Of a stretch of DNA of 64,000 nt, positions 33,657-41,843 are shown in pieces. Numbering within the stretch: position 1 is the stretch's first letter; every line of letters starts with the position of its first letter. The notes beneath the pieces are model-generated. The model was not told the DNA's origin. It did not search any database and was given only the letters and a program-made list of their open reading frames with translations. Source of the stretch: Mariniphaga sp040772505 (lineage in GTDB: Bacteria; Bacteroidota; Bacteroidia; Bacteroidales; Prolixibacteraceae); assembly GCA_040772505.1 (NCBI GenBank), contig JAXGYA010000009.1:90912-154911 (forward strand). The letters are read 5' to 3'. Made by a program: the position numbers and the translations under genes.

Positions 33657-35555
33657 ATGCGCTCAGGAATCTCTCTTATACTGCTTATGCTGATTTCGGT
33701 TACAACATTTTCTCAGTCAGTCCGGAAGAACCAACGCCTGTTTGAACAGGCAAAACAATCCTATTCAATGCAGGACTATCCCGGAGCAGCAGATCTCTGT
33801 CAGCAAATTCTGAAAAACACTCCTGAGTATCTGGACGCCAGATTGCTGTTAGCCGACATATTCCATGAGACCGGGAATATTTCGCAGGAGATTTTTCATC
33901 TGAAAAAAGCGCTCGAATTATCACCGATGCCACTTATTCATTTCAGATTAGGCGAAGCGCTGCATTCACAGGAAAAATATGAAGATGCGCTTGAAAACTA
34001 CAATGAATACCTGAAAACTTTAAAACCGGGAACAGAGCAGGAAGCACGGATACAAAGGAAAATTAAAAATTGCCGCTTTGCCATTGATGCAATGAAAAAT
34101 CCGGTGGATTATTCACCCCGGCGTCTGCCAAATACCGTCAATACTCCGGACGATGAATATTGGCCAAGCCTGAGCATTGACCAAAAAACACTTTTTTTCA
34201 CACGGTTAGTGAAAAAGCCCGGAGAGCTGCCTCAGGAAGATTTCTTTGTTTCACAGCTTGGAGAAGAAGGATGGGAAAATGCAACTCCGCTAACAGAAAT
34301 CAACACCCCTGAAAACGAGGGTGCACAGTGCCTTTCTGCCGACGGAAACCTACTTTTTTTCACAGCCTGCAACAGACCTTCGGGCTTGGGGAGTTGTGAC
34401 ATCTACTATTCCGTCAGAAAAAAGGGTATCTGGAGCGCACCCATTAATGCCGGGAAACCTGTCAACACTCCGGGGTGGGAAGCGCAGCCTTCAATTTCAT
34501 CAGACGGGCGATTTCTCTATTTCTCGAGCAACCGCCCGGGTGGAAAGGGGAAAAAAGATATCTGGAGGGTTGAATTGCAGGGTTTTGATCAAAACGGAAA
34601 AATCAAGTGGGGCGAACCTTACAATCCGGGAGACAGCATCAACACCCCCGGAGACGAAACCTCCCCGTTCGTTCATCCCGGGAATAAAAATTTCTATTTC
34701 GCATCCGATTATCACACCGGCATGGGAGGATTTGACATGTTTATGTCTGAAATTATTGACGACTCGCTGTTTTCTGCACCGGTAAATCTGGGCTATCCGC
34801 TGAATAGTATTAATGATGAGCAGGGATTACACATCAGTGCCGACGGGCTAACAGCTTTTTTCTCTTCACAGCGCGACACGCTAATGGGGATAGACATTTA
34901 CTCCTTCCAACTGGACGAATCCATTCGCCCCCACCCCGCAACCTATGTCAAAGCACAGGTTTTTGACGCACAGTCGGGCAACCCGGTTCAATCGGAAGTT
35001 GAACTGGTGAATCTTTCCGGAAAAAACGAAAAACCGCAAACAGAAAAAACTGACGCAGACGGAGAACTGCTCCTCTGTCTGCCCGTTGGCAGCAACTACT
35101 CTTTTTCTGTTGAAAAAAAGGGATACCTTTTTTACTCCGGCACTTTCGATTTACGCGATTCAAAGAAGATTTACAATCCCTATGAGCTTGAAATTGCCCT
35201 CACACCCGTTGTTGCAGGAGCAGAAATGCATCTTTACAATATTTACTTTGAAACCGATTCATTTCGAATTTTACCGGAGTCTGAGCCGGAACTGCAAAAA
35301 CTGACCCAATTCCTGAAAGACAATCCTTTGCTAAAGGTTGAGATTCAGGGACATACAGACAATACCGGACTTGAAGACAAAAACCTTGTTCTTTCAGAAA
35401 AGCGCGCACACTCCGTTGTTGAATACCTTGTTGAGAACAAAATTGACAATAACCGGCTGAGCTGGAGAGGCTATGGCGAAAAACGTCCGGTTGCAGAAAA
35501 TGAGACACCCGAAGGGCGCAGAATGAACCGGCGGACAACAATCAGGATTGAATAA
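33657..35555 (+). CDS. TPR-PD40-OmpA outer-membrane-associated protein
   Basis: 632 residues from the ATG at 33657; TTG 33609 or GTG 33630 are alternative starts. The signal peptide (SGISLILLMLISVTTFSQ) is followed by TPR helices (about residues 20-125), PD40/WD40-like propeller repeats with the motif SxDGRFLYFSSNRPGG and variants, a carboxypeptidase-D-like regulatory beta-sandwich (YVKAQVFDAQSGNPVQS) and a C-terminal OmpA peptidoglycan-binding domain (VEIQGHTDNTG, WRGYGEKRPVAENET). This domain order is frequent in Bacteroidota, including type IX secretion (PorE-like) proteins; it anchors outer-membrane complexes to the wall. No secretion gene is adjacent, so a specific role is not assigned. 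Confidence 0.88.
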   Translation: MRSGISLILLMLISVTTFSQSVRKNQRLFEQAKQSYSMQDYPGAADLCQQILKNTPEYLDARLLLADIFHETGNISQEIFHLKKALELSPMPLIHFRLGEALHSQEKYEDALENYNEYLKTLKPGTEQEARIQRKIKNCRFAIDAMKNPVDYSPRRLPNTVNTPDDEYWPSLSIDQKTLFFTRLVKKPGELPQEDFFVSQLGEEGWENATPLTEINTPENEGAQCLSADGNLLFFTACNRPSGLGSCDIYYSVRKKGIWSAPINAGKPVNTPGWEAQPSISSDGRFLYFSSNRPGGKGKKDIWRVELQGFDQNGKIKWGEPYNPGDSINTPGDETSPFVHPGNKNFYFASDYHTGMGGFDMFMSEIIDDSLFSAPVNLGYPLNSINDEQGLHISADGLTAFFSSQRDTLMGIDIYSFQLDESIRPHPATYVKAQVFDAQSGNPVQSEVELVNLSGKNEKPQTEKTDADGELLLCLPVGSNYSFSVEKKGYLFYSGTFDLRDSKKIYNPYELEIALTPVVAGAEMHLYNIYFETDSFRILPESEPELQKLTQFLKDNPLLKVEIQGHTDNTGLEDKNLVLSEKRAHSVVEYLVENKIDNNRLSWRGYGEKRPVAENETPEGRRMNRRTTIRIE

Positions 35556-35557
35556 TC

Positions 35558-35615
35558 ATACTTCTGAAGAAGTATAAGCGCTGAACATCAGACCTCTGTA
35601 GATTACTTGTCTGAT
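35558..35615. terminator. Two stem-loops between convergent genes
   Basis: ATACTTCT/AGAAGTAT (35558-35575) and ATCAGAC/GTCTGAT (35587-35615) are perfect inverted repeats between the OmpA-type gene and the convergent cytochrome gene. They could stop transcription in both directions, although neither has a long T-run. Confidence 0.4.
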
Positions 35616-35622
35616 TATCCGG

Positions 35623-36078
35623 CTATTTATTTCTCACCTTTTGCACCTCTTCCACTGTTACTTCAGAGGCATTGTTTCCAAAACTTTTTCTGACGTAGGT
35701 GAGCACATCAGCAATCTGCTTGTCACTCAGATGCGAATGGGGCGGCATGATGTTATTGTAGATTTTTCCGTTCACTTCAATTTTTCCGCTCAATCCGTTT
35801 AATGTGATCTCAATGAGTTTGTCCTTATCATTTAAAACCATATCTGTTTTAATGAGCGGAGGATACATGGAAGGAATCCCCGAACCGTCAGCCATGTGGC
35901 AGGCAACGCAAACAGACTGATATACTTTTCTTCCCGGGTGATTTGCCATTTCAGCAGAATCGGCTGATTTAAGCTGCTCTCCTTCGCGGTTGCTTTGCCC
36001 TCCTCCGCCACAGGAGATTAGCAAAAAAACGGCAAACAGTGCCAATATTGTAGCAGACAGATATCTTATTCTATTCAT
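35623..36078 (-). CDS. Cytochrome c class I lipoprotein
   Basis: 151 residues. The lipoprotein signal ends in LLISCGGG (C23). A single CxxCH haem site, CVACH, is at residues 57-61, and the distal Met ligand is probably that in NIMPPHSHL near residue 112. The segment DKQIADVLTYVRKSFGN is the C-terminal helix of small c-type cytochromes. It is probably a periplasm-facing electron carrier attached to a membrane. No oxidase genes are next to it. The sequence type is frequent in aerobic or facultative Bacteroidota. Confidence 0.9.
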   Translation of the reverse strand: MNRIRYLSATILALFAVFLLISCGGGGQSNREGEQLKSADSAEMANHPGRKVYQSVCVACHMADGSGIPSMYPPLIKTDMVLNDKDKLIEITLNGLSGKIEVNGKIYNNIMPPHSHLSDKQIADVLTYVRKSFGNNASEVTVEEVQKVRNK

Positions 36079-36410
36079 CTTAAGTTTTCTAAAAATATTT
36101 TAAAATCAAGTTATTCAATATTACAAATCTTAAAAATTTTTCACAGATACGTTAACTGAAAAATTTGGATTTCATATCCCTTAACCTAACCTTTACATCA
36201 AAAGGTTGAGTAAAGGGATAAAGTTTTGGGAAGGTGAGGTGACAGAAGAGTGGCAAGTTCCGGGTGATTGCGGAGAAAAGGCTTAAATTCCAATTCTTAT
36301 GTTTCTTTTTACTTAAAGAAATTTGTCTGGCAAATGAAAACAGTCTAAAATAAGAACGATGAACCAAATTGTGCTATTTTTGTCAAAAAATTTAGAAGTT
36401 CATCACTTAT
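36079..36410. promoter_or_regulatory. 332-bp intergenic region with the nusB promoter
   Basis: TATTTTTG (36375-36382) matches the -7 consensus 29 bp before nusB; the -33 element is weak. In the rest I see no convincing ORF or RNA. A 71-codon frame on the minus strand has the composition of noncoding DNA. Confidence 0.5.
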
Positions 36411-37364
36411 ATGATCAGTAGAAGGATTATCCGAACGAAGGCGTTACAAATATTGTACGCCTACTATACTTCAGAAACTAAGTCGCTGAGTAACGTTGAG
36501 AAAGAGTTGTTTTTTAGTCTTGGGAAAACATACGACCTCTACCATTTTTTAATGATTCTTGTTATTGACATTGCAGACCACGCTGAACAGGTGATGGAAA
36601 TCAAAAAGAATAAACACCAACCCACCTACGATGACCTTAACCCCAATACCCGTTTTATCAATAACCGTCTAATTGAGATGCTTCGTCAAAACAAGCAGCT
36701 AAACAGCTACATCCAGAAACAGAAACTGAGTTGGGTGAACCATCCGGGACTTATTAAGGAGTTGTACCTTTTTCTTCAGGAAACAGATTTTTACCAGGAA
36801 TATATGGCCGGTAACAATCATTCTTTTTTGGAAGATCGTAAAGTGATAGAAAAACTGCTGACCAACGTTGTTCTGGTAACCGAAGACCTGCACGATTCGC
36901 TGGAGGAAATGAGTATTTACTGGAATGACGATATGGAGTTCACAGTTTCGATGGTTGTCAAAACCATCAAAAAATTCAATGCCCGTTCCGATTCCAATCA
37001 GAGCCTGATGACCATGTTCAAAGATCAGGACGACAGTGATTTTGCCAGGAATCTTCTTCAAAAAACAATAATGAATCACAATGAGTTGCGTGAACTCATC
37101 AAGGAGCACTCACAAAACTGGGATATTGACCGGATTGCTTTCATGGACATCCTCATTATGCAGCTTGCAATCACCGAATTTCTTTATTTTCCTTCCATTC
37201 CCACAAAAGTTACACTGAATGAGTACATTGAGCTATCAAAATATTACAGCACCGAAAAAAGCCGGAATTTCATAAACGGAATTCTCGACAAAACGCTGAG
37301 GGAGCTTAGGGCAAAAAAGAAAATCAGCAAAACCGGCAGAGGATTAATCGGTGAAGAAGAATAA
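36411..37364 (+). CDS. nusB: Transcription antitermination protein NusB (long form)
   Basis: 317 residues, twice the E. coli size. The first helix (RRIIRTKALQILYAYY) and the C-terminal domain (WDIDRIAFMDILIMQLAITE, VTLNEYIELSKYYSTEKS then FINGILDKTL) match NusB; between them lies a ~150-residue helical insert typical of Bacteroidota NusB. NusB binds boxA RNA with S10 and supports rRNA transcription. Transcription probably starts at the TAnnTTTG element just upstream. It is followed at 92 bp by yajC, which has its own promoter. Confidence 0.93.
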   Translation: MISRRIIRTKALQILYAYYTSETKSLSNVEKELFFSLGKTYDLYHFLMILVIDIADHAEQVMEIKKNKHQPTYDDLNPNTRFINNRLIEMLRQNKQLNSYIQKQKLSWVNHPGLIKELYLFLQETDFYQEYMAGNNHSFLEDRKVIEKLLTNVVLVTEDLHDSLEEMSIYWNDDMEFTVSMVVKTIKKFNARSDSNQSLMTMFKDQDDSDFARNLLQKTIMNHNELRELIKEHSQNWDIDRIAFMDILIMQLAITEFLYFPSIPTKVTLNEYIELSKYYSTEKSRNFINGILDKTLRELRAKKKISKTGRGLIGEEE

Positions 37365-37403
37365 TACATTCAAGATTCTGATATGGAAACCAAAACAAAT
37401 CCC

Positions 37404-37411
37404 TATTTTTG
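37404..37411 (+). promoter_or_regulatory. -7 element of yajC
   Basis: TATTTTTG matches TAnnTTTG, 46 bp before the yajC start. Confidence 0.55.
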
Positions 37412-37456
37412 CAATATAGTTTATCAATTAATAATTCACTTTTAAATAGTTATACC

Positions 37457-37777
37457 ATGTTACATAATTTGCTGATGATGCAACCTCAGGGACAGGAAGG
37501 TGCTAACCCGCTGATTAGTTTTCTCCCATTATTGCTCATTGTAGCTGTTTTCTATTTCTTTATGATCCGTCCGCAGATGAAACGCCAGAAAGAGATCAGG
37601 CAATTTCGGGAAAGCCTCTCCAAAGGAGATAAGGTGGTTACAACCGGTGGTATTTATGGCAAAATCATTGAAGTGAAAGAGACAACTATCGTTCTGGAAG
37701 TGGCAAAAGATATTCATATCAAAGTGGACAAAAACGGTATCATTAAAGATATGAGCGATGCCCCGCTGCAACGGTAG
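37457..37777 (+). CDS. yajC: Preprotein translocase subunit YajC
   Basis: 106 residues from the ATG at 37457; the upstream frame to 37409 lies in the promoter region. One membrane helix (ISFLPLLLIVAVFYFFMI) is followed by the YajC signature RPQMKRQKE and a C-terminal beta-domain (GDKVVTTGGIYGKIIEVKE). It is a component of the SecDF-YajC part of the Sec export machinery. Length is normal. SecDF is not in the window. Confidence 0.95.
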   Translation: MLHNLLMMQPQGQEGANPLISFLPLLLIVAVFYFFMIRPQMKRQKEIRQFRESLSKGDKVVTTGGIYGKIIEVKETTIVLEVAKDIHIKVDKNGIIKDMSDAPLQR

Positions 37778-37869
37778 CAGTACCGGGCGCTGGTCGTGAA
37801 TTTCAATAAGTGATAAACAATAAAAAAACTGTTTACCCTTTGTTGTTGATTATCTGAAATTCAGCAGTA

Positions 37870-38460
37870 ATGATCCGATTTATTGAATCAATCAGGCTTC
37901 TCAATGGAACAGTTGAAAACGTAAAATATCACCAGGCGAGAATCAATGAAACTTTTGCTTTCTATTTTGAAGGCAAAGCACCGATTTCGCTGCAACAGAT
38001 AATTGACAGCAACCACCCGCCCGAAAATGGTTTGTTTAAGTTGCGGATTGTCTATGCTGAAACGTTGGAAAAGATAGAATATCTCCCCTATCAAGCGCCC
38101 TTTTTTCGCAAATTTCAATGCTTCCGGATTCCGGATGATTTCACATACCGGTTTAAATTTGCAAACCGCATTTTTTTTGAAAATATCTCCAAAAAAATTG
38201 AACCGGATGTTTTACCCGTCCTGATACAAAAAGGGCTGGTTACCGACTCCACTTTTACCAATCTGGTTTTTAAAAGAGGAGATAAATGGTTCACACCCAA
38301 AACACCACTGCTGCAAGGCGTTCAGCTGCAAATAATGACTGAAACGTTTCCGGTGAATAAAATAGAAATCCGTGAAACGGAAATTGAAACCTTTGACGCC
38401 ATCTATCCTATCAATGCGCTGAATACACCGGGAACTATTGCTCCGGTTTCAACAGGATAA
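37870..38460 (+). CDS. Aminotransferase class IV family protein (PabC/IlvE fold)
   Basis: 196 residues, shorter than the 270 usual for aminodeoxychorismate lyase, but of the length seen for a Bacteroidota subgroup. The PLP-binding Lys is probably in YRFKFANRIFFE (about residue 95), and the phosphate-site strand is in GLVTDSTFTNLVFKRGDKW, followed by TPKTPLLQGVQ, as in class IV enzymes. It may act in folate synthesis (4-amino-4-deoxychorismate lyase) or on branched-chain amino acids; no partner gene (pabA/pabB) is adjacent, so the substrate remains open. Confidence 0.75.
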   Translation: MIRFIESIRLLNGTVENVKYHQARINETFAFYFEGKAPISLQQIIDSNHPPENGLFKLRIVYAETLEKIEYLPYQAPFFRKFQCFRIPDDFTYRFKFANRIFFENISKKIEPDVLPVLIQKGLVTDSTFTNLVFKRGDKWFTPKTPLLQGVQLQIMTETFPVNKIEIRETEIETFDAIYPINALNTPGTIAPVSTG

Positions 38461-38498
38461 AGCGGCAATATTCAATCTTATTCTCTTATTTGTTGGGA

Positions 38499-38624
38499 TC
38501 AGTTCTTTTCCGACAGGGAACCAGTGTGCCGTAAATCCGCTCCCATATTGTTGAGCGCCTCAATAAGCTCTATGCTGTCGTTCAGCTCCAAAGCAATACC
38601 GAATCCGAGTTGAATGTTAGGATT
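38499..38624 (-). pseudogene. Possible decayed gene fragment upstream of cas6
   Basis: On the minus strand a 41-codon frame without start reads IQLGFGIALELNDSI, then ELIEALNNMGADLR, then HTGSLSEKN and a stop. Its composition is protein-like (amphipathic helix pattern), unlike the flanking AT-rich DNA, but it is bounded by a stop codon upstream and has no start. The parent family is not recognised. The remaining part of the 38461-38782 gap contains only a possible -7 element (TAGTTTTG, 38641-38648). Confidence 0.3.
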
Positions 38625-38782
38625 TTACAATTGAATTCTATAGTTTTGAAGGCAGGTTATTGAAACTGAATAAAAAAACAGGCAACCATCATAATCGAAA
38701 CAAAAAAAATTGAAAATTCACATACAAAATCCAAGAGCTTTAAATGAAAGGGAAATAAAATGCCAAAATTAATAAGTGAAAT

Positions 38783-39595
38783 ATGATATTTCTAATAACA
38801 TTACTTAAAAACAATAAGGAATCGGTTATACCTATTAATTATCAATACCCTTTGAGTAGTGCAATTTATAAGATACTCAGCAAAGGAGATGCAGAATATG
38901 CACAGTTTCTTCACGAAGATGGCTATGGAAAGGGATATAAGTTTTTCACCTTTTCAGATTTGAAAATGAGATATAAAAGAACCGGAGAAAGGATGCAGAT
39001 TTTGGATGATAAAATTGAACTGAAGGTGTGTTTTCATCTGCCGGAAGCATCACGCACTTTTGTTGAGGGGTTGTTCAGGTCGGAAACAATAGTGATAGCT
39101 GATAAAAAATCGAGAGCCGGGTTCAAGGTGCAATCCATTGTAGCAGAAATGAGCCCATTAAATGAAATAAAGAACGAAAAAGAATTACTCCAAATAACAG
39201 TGAGACCAGAGTCTGCGATAGTGATTGGTCCAAAAAAGGAGGACGGCAAGTATGACTTCAAGGCACCCGGCGAAGAGGGATTTATTGAAAGTTTGATTTA
39301 TAGCTGGCGCGAGAAAATAAAAGCTGCATATGATGAATCCACAGCCACAGAAGCTCTGCTTATGGCAGAGGTGGAATTATATAAGAATCCATATCGTTCC
39401 AGACTAATACGAATAAAGGATGGCACACCCGAAAAAACTGAAATAAAAGGATACATAAACTTTAAACTGAAACTTACAGCCGAGAAAAGATTTTTGGAGC
39501 TGGTGCTAAATGCCGGGATAGGGTTGTATTCGGCGCAGGGGATGGGGTGTGTGGGGGTGGTGAGAGAGAGGAGAGAGGTGAGAGATGAGAGATGA
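38783..39595 (+). CDS. cas6: CRISPR pre-crRNA endoribonuclease Cas6
   Basis: 270 residues with the two-RRM layout of Cas6. The C-terminal glycine-rich loop is GIGLYSAQGMGCVGV, the Cas6 signature; the N-terminal region has INYQYPLSSAIYKILS. It cuts each repeat to give crRNAs with an 8-nt 5' handle. The last ~10 codons (RERREVRDER) are already read from the GA-rich repeat field, so the original C-terminus was probably replaced or extended by that repeat. The catalytic His cannot be assigned with certainty. It lies 2.2 kb from the other cas genes but on the same strand. Confidence 0.9.
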   Translation: MIFLITLLKNNKESVIPINYQYPLSSAIYKILSKGDAEYAQFLHEDGYGKGYKFFTFSDLKMRYKRTGERMQILDDKIELKVCFHLPEASRTFVEGLFRSETIVIADKKSRAGFKVQSIVAEMSPLNEIKNEKELLQITVRPESAIVIGPKKEDGKYDFKAPGEEGFIESLIYSWREKIKAAYDESTATEALLMAEVELYKNPYRSRLIRIKDGTPEKTEIKGYINFKLKLTAEKRFLELVLNAGIGLYSAQGMGCVGVVRERREVRDER

Positions 39596-40146
39596 GAGAT
39601 GAGAGAGGAGAATGTGTTGATGTGTTGATAGCTGAGAAGTAAACGGTGAACGGTGAGAGATGAGAGATTAGAGATGAGAGATGAGAGATGAGAGGTGAGA
39701 GAGGAGAATGTGTTGATGTGTTGATGTGTTGATAGCTGAGAAGTAAACGGTAAACAGTAAAAAGTAAGAAGTAAACAGTAAACGGTAAGCAGTAAACTCT
39801 GAACTCTGAAATTTTGAGAGCTGATGGCTGATAGCTGAGAAGTAAACGGTGAACGGTGAGAGATGAGAGGTGAGAGAGGAGAATGTGTTGATGTGTTGAT
39901 AGCTGAGAAGTAAACGGTGAACGGTGAGAGATGAGAGGTGAGAGAGGAGAATGTGTTGATGTGTTGATAGCTGAGAAGTAAACGGTAAACGGTAAACGGT
40001 AAAAGGTAAACAGTAAAAAGTAAAAAGTAAGAAGTAAACGGTAAACAGTAAAAAGTAAGAAGTAAACAGTAAACAGTAAACGGTAAAAGGTGAACGGTGA
40101 GAGATGAGAGATGAGAGGTGAGAGGTGAGAGGTGAGAGGTGAGGGT
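39555..40146 (+). repeat. Degenerate period-7 repeat field
   Basis: About 0.6 kb of tandem heptamers such as GTAAACG, GTAAACA, GTAAAAA, GTAAGAA, GTGAACG, GTGAGAG and ATGAGAG. The stretch from about 39978 to 40144 reads as an unbroken series of 7-mers of the form RTRARNR. A larger block beginning GAGGAGAATGTGTTGATG and running through GATAGCTGAGAAGTAAACGG occurs about four times (near 39608, 39700, 39877, 39943). The plus strand is almost only purine and T. It starts inside the 3' end of cas6. It carries no credible gene; a 165-codon frame on the minus strand is only the translation of the repeats. Confidence 0.85.
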
Positions 40147-40175
40147 ATAGAATAATAATCATCAAAAAATTATCA

Positions 40176-40742
40176 ATGATGACATTTCAATTTAAAATTC
40201 AGATTAAGGGAATTACCAAGCCGCCGGTATGGCGCACAATTAAAGTGAATTCAAACATCACTTTCAGGGAATTTCATGCCATTATTCAGTTGGCTTTCGG
40301 ATGGACATTCAGCCACCTGTATCTTTTTTCCGAAAAAGGTTATGCCAGTCAGTTTCAGATTCAGGATAAAGAATTTGCAGATGATGAGTATAGCGAAAGT
40401 GTTGATGCCAATCAAACAAGATTGAAAAGTATATTCAAGAAAAAGAATCAAACTTACACCTATATTTATGATTTCGGTGACAGCTGGGAACACAAAATTA
40501 CTTTGGAAAAAATTACTGATGAAAACTTATTGCATCCGATTTGCCTAACCGGAAAAGGAAAGTGTCCACCCGAAGATTGTGGCGGCGTTTGGGGATATGA
40601 GGAACTGAAAGATGCCATCAATGATCGAAGCCATCCTGAATATGAAGAGCTTAGAGATTGGATGGGTCTGGAAGAGGGAGAAAAATGGGATGCCACTGCT
40701 TTTGATATTGATGAGGTGAATAAGGTTTTGAGGAAGTTTTGA
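40176..40742 (+). CDS. Plasmid pRiA4b ORF-3 family protein
   Basis: 188 residues. The family pattern is clear: FKIQIKGITKPPVWRTIKV, the segment FREFHAIIQLAFGW followed by HLYLF, YIYDFGDSWEHKITLE, a Cys-containing turn (GKGKCPPEDCGGVWGYEEL) and HPEYEELRDWMG near the end. The function is not established; members are found on plasmids, as passengers of transposons and as stand-alone chromosomal genes. There is no transposase nearby. Lying between the repeat field and the WYL regulator, it looks like an accessory gene that entered the CRISPR locus. An alternative start is the second ATG at 40179. Confidence 0.88.
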   Translation: MMTFQFKIQIKGITKPPVWRTIKVNSNITFREFHAIIQLAFGWTFSHLYLFSEKGYASQFQIQDKEFADDEYSESVDANQTRLKSIFKKKNQTYTYIYDFGDSWEHKITLEKITDENLLHPICLTGKGKCPPEDCGGVWGYEELKDAINDRSHPEYEELRDWMGLEEGEKWDATAFDIDEVNKVLRKF

Positions 40743-40846
40743 ATGGAAATAATGTTTGTTTAAAAATCAGCTGATGATTTATCAACAGGCAGAAGAGTGA
40801 GAATAGTTAAAGCTTATATCAAATATTTTACAAAGGAGCATAAATC

Positions 40847-41725
40847 ATGGAAAAGTCAATCCGTCTTTTAAAGCTTTTATCCGGCAATAGAACATATAGC
40901 TTAGATGAGCTGCAGGATAGATTCGATGTAAGTGAGCGCACAGTCTATAGATATTTAAATCAAATAGAAAATGCAGGCTTTGTATTGGAACGAAATAATG
41001 GACGTTATCGTTTGGCACAAGATTCGCCGGAGATTAAATCCATAAATAAATTGTTTCACTTTACAGAAGAAGAGGCACAAATTTTCCATCACTCTTTAAC
41101 ATATTTAGAAATGGAAAATGAAGTTGTTAATCGTCTTTTTAGAAAACTGCATTCTCTATACGATTTTAAAGCTTTGAAAAAGATCAGGAACTCTTCAAAC
41201 ATTGAAAAAGTAAAACAATTATCGAATGCAATTAATGAGAAGAAGCAGGTTTTATTGCGCAATTATCGATCTTCGAACAGCTCCACAGTGAGCGATAGAA
41301 AAGTAGAACCTTTTCAATTCATGGAAGATTATAAAGCTATCTGGTGTTTGGATGTGGCAGATGGGAGAAATAAGCAATTCAAAATTTCCAGAATTGATGA
41401 TGTGGAGCTTACAGAGGTAAACTGGAAACATGAGCGGTTGCATGAAACTCCTTTTTTTGATGCTTTTCGTATGACTTCGACAGAACCCACAACTCAAGTA
41501 AAAGCTATACTGACATTAAAAGCATACAACCTTATACGTGAAGAGTATCCATCTACTGAACAATACTTGACCAAAGAGAACGACCGATATCTTTTAGATA
41601 TACCAATTGCTGATTTTAATGGTATCGGTCGTTTCGTTTTGGGTCTTCCGGGTGATGTTTTTGTAAAAGAGCCGGAAGAGTTTAAATCTTTTTTGAAGAA
41701 AAAGAGAAAAAAGTTTTTTGACTGA
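40847..41725 (+). CDS. WYL-domain transcriptional regulator of the cas operon (inferred)
   Basis: 292 residues. The N-terminal winged HTH (YSLDELQDRFDVSERTVYRY) is followed by a linker and a WYL domain (about 130-210; YKAIWCLDVADGRNKQFKIS then RIDDVEL) and a C-terminal WCX-type extension. WYL proteins bind small ligands or nucleic-acid ends and often regulate CRISPR and other defence systems. A strong ribosome site (AAAGGAG) precedes the ATG, unusual in this window. It lies 118 bp upstream of cas8b in the same direction, so it is the likely regulator of the cas operon; this is inference from position. Confidence 0.88.
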   Translation: MEKSIRLLKLLSGNRTYSLDELQDRFDVSERTVYRYLNQIENAGFVLERNNGRYRLAQDSPEIKSINKLFHFTEEEAQIFHHSLTYLEMENEVVNRLFRKLHSLYDFKALKKIRNSSNIEKVKQLSNAINEKKQVLLRNYRSSNSSTVSDRKVEPFQFMEDYKAIWCLDVADGRNKQFKISRIDDVELTEVNWKHERLHETPFFDAFRMTSTEPTTQVKAILTLKAYNLIREEYPSTEQYLTKENDRYLLDIPIADFNGIGRFVLGLPGDVFVKEPEEFKSFLKKKRKKFFD

Positions 41726-41748
41726 CAGAATTTGACAGTATAAGGGGT

Positions 41749-41756
41749 TAGATTTG
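41749..41756 (+). promoter_or_regulatory. Possible promoter of the main cas operon
   Basis: TAGATTTG matches TAnnTTTG and lies 88 bp before cas8b, after the WYL gene. The best -33 element (TTTG at 41731) is spaced too closely, so the assignment is weak. Confidence 0.35.
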
Positions 41757-41843
41757 TTGAGAATGTTTAAGTTGAAAATTTTTATTGAAAAATAAACAGC
41801 TGATAATGGATTAGAATGCTATAAATGGTAATTTGACACGAAA

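Noticed and set aside
36152..36367. 71-codon minus-strand ORF between the cytochrome c and nusB genes
   Set aside because: It runs through the nusB promoter region, with no ribosome site and no protein-like pattern.
38641..38782. Degenerate CRISPR repeat upstream of cas6 (ATAATCGAAAC, ATTGAAA)
   Set aside because: Only short scattered words match; there is no aligned 30-bp copy.
39668..40165. 165-codon minus-strand ORF rich in Leu, Phe, Ser, Thr and Tyr
   Set aside because: It is entirely the translation of the period-7 repeat field; the peptide repeats every seven residues because 21 bp hold three heptamers.
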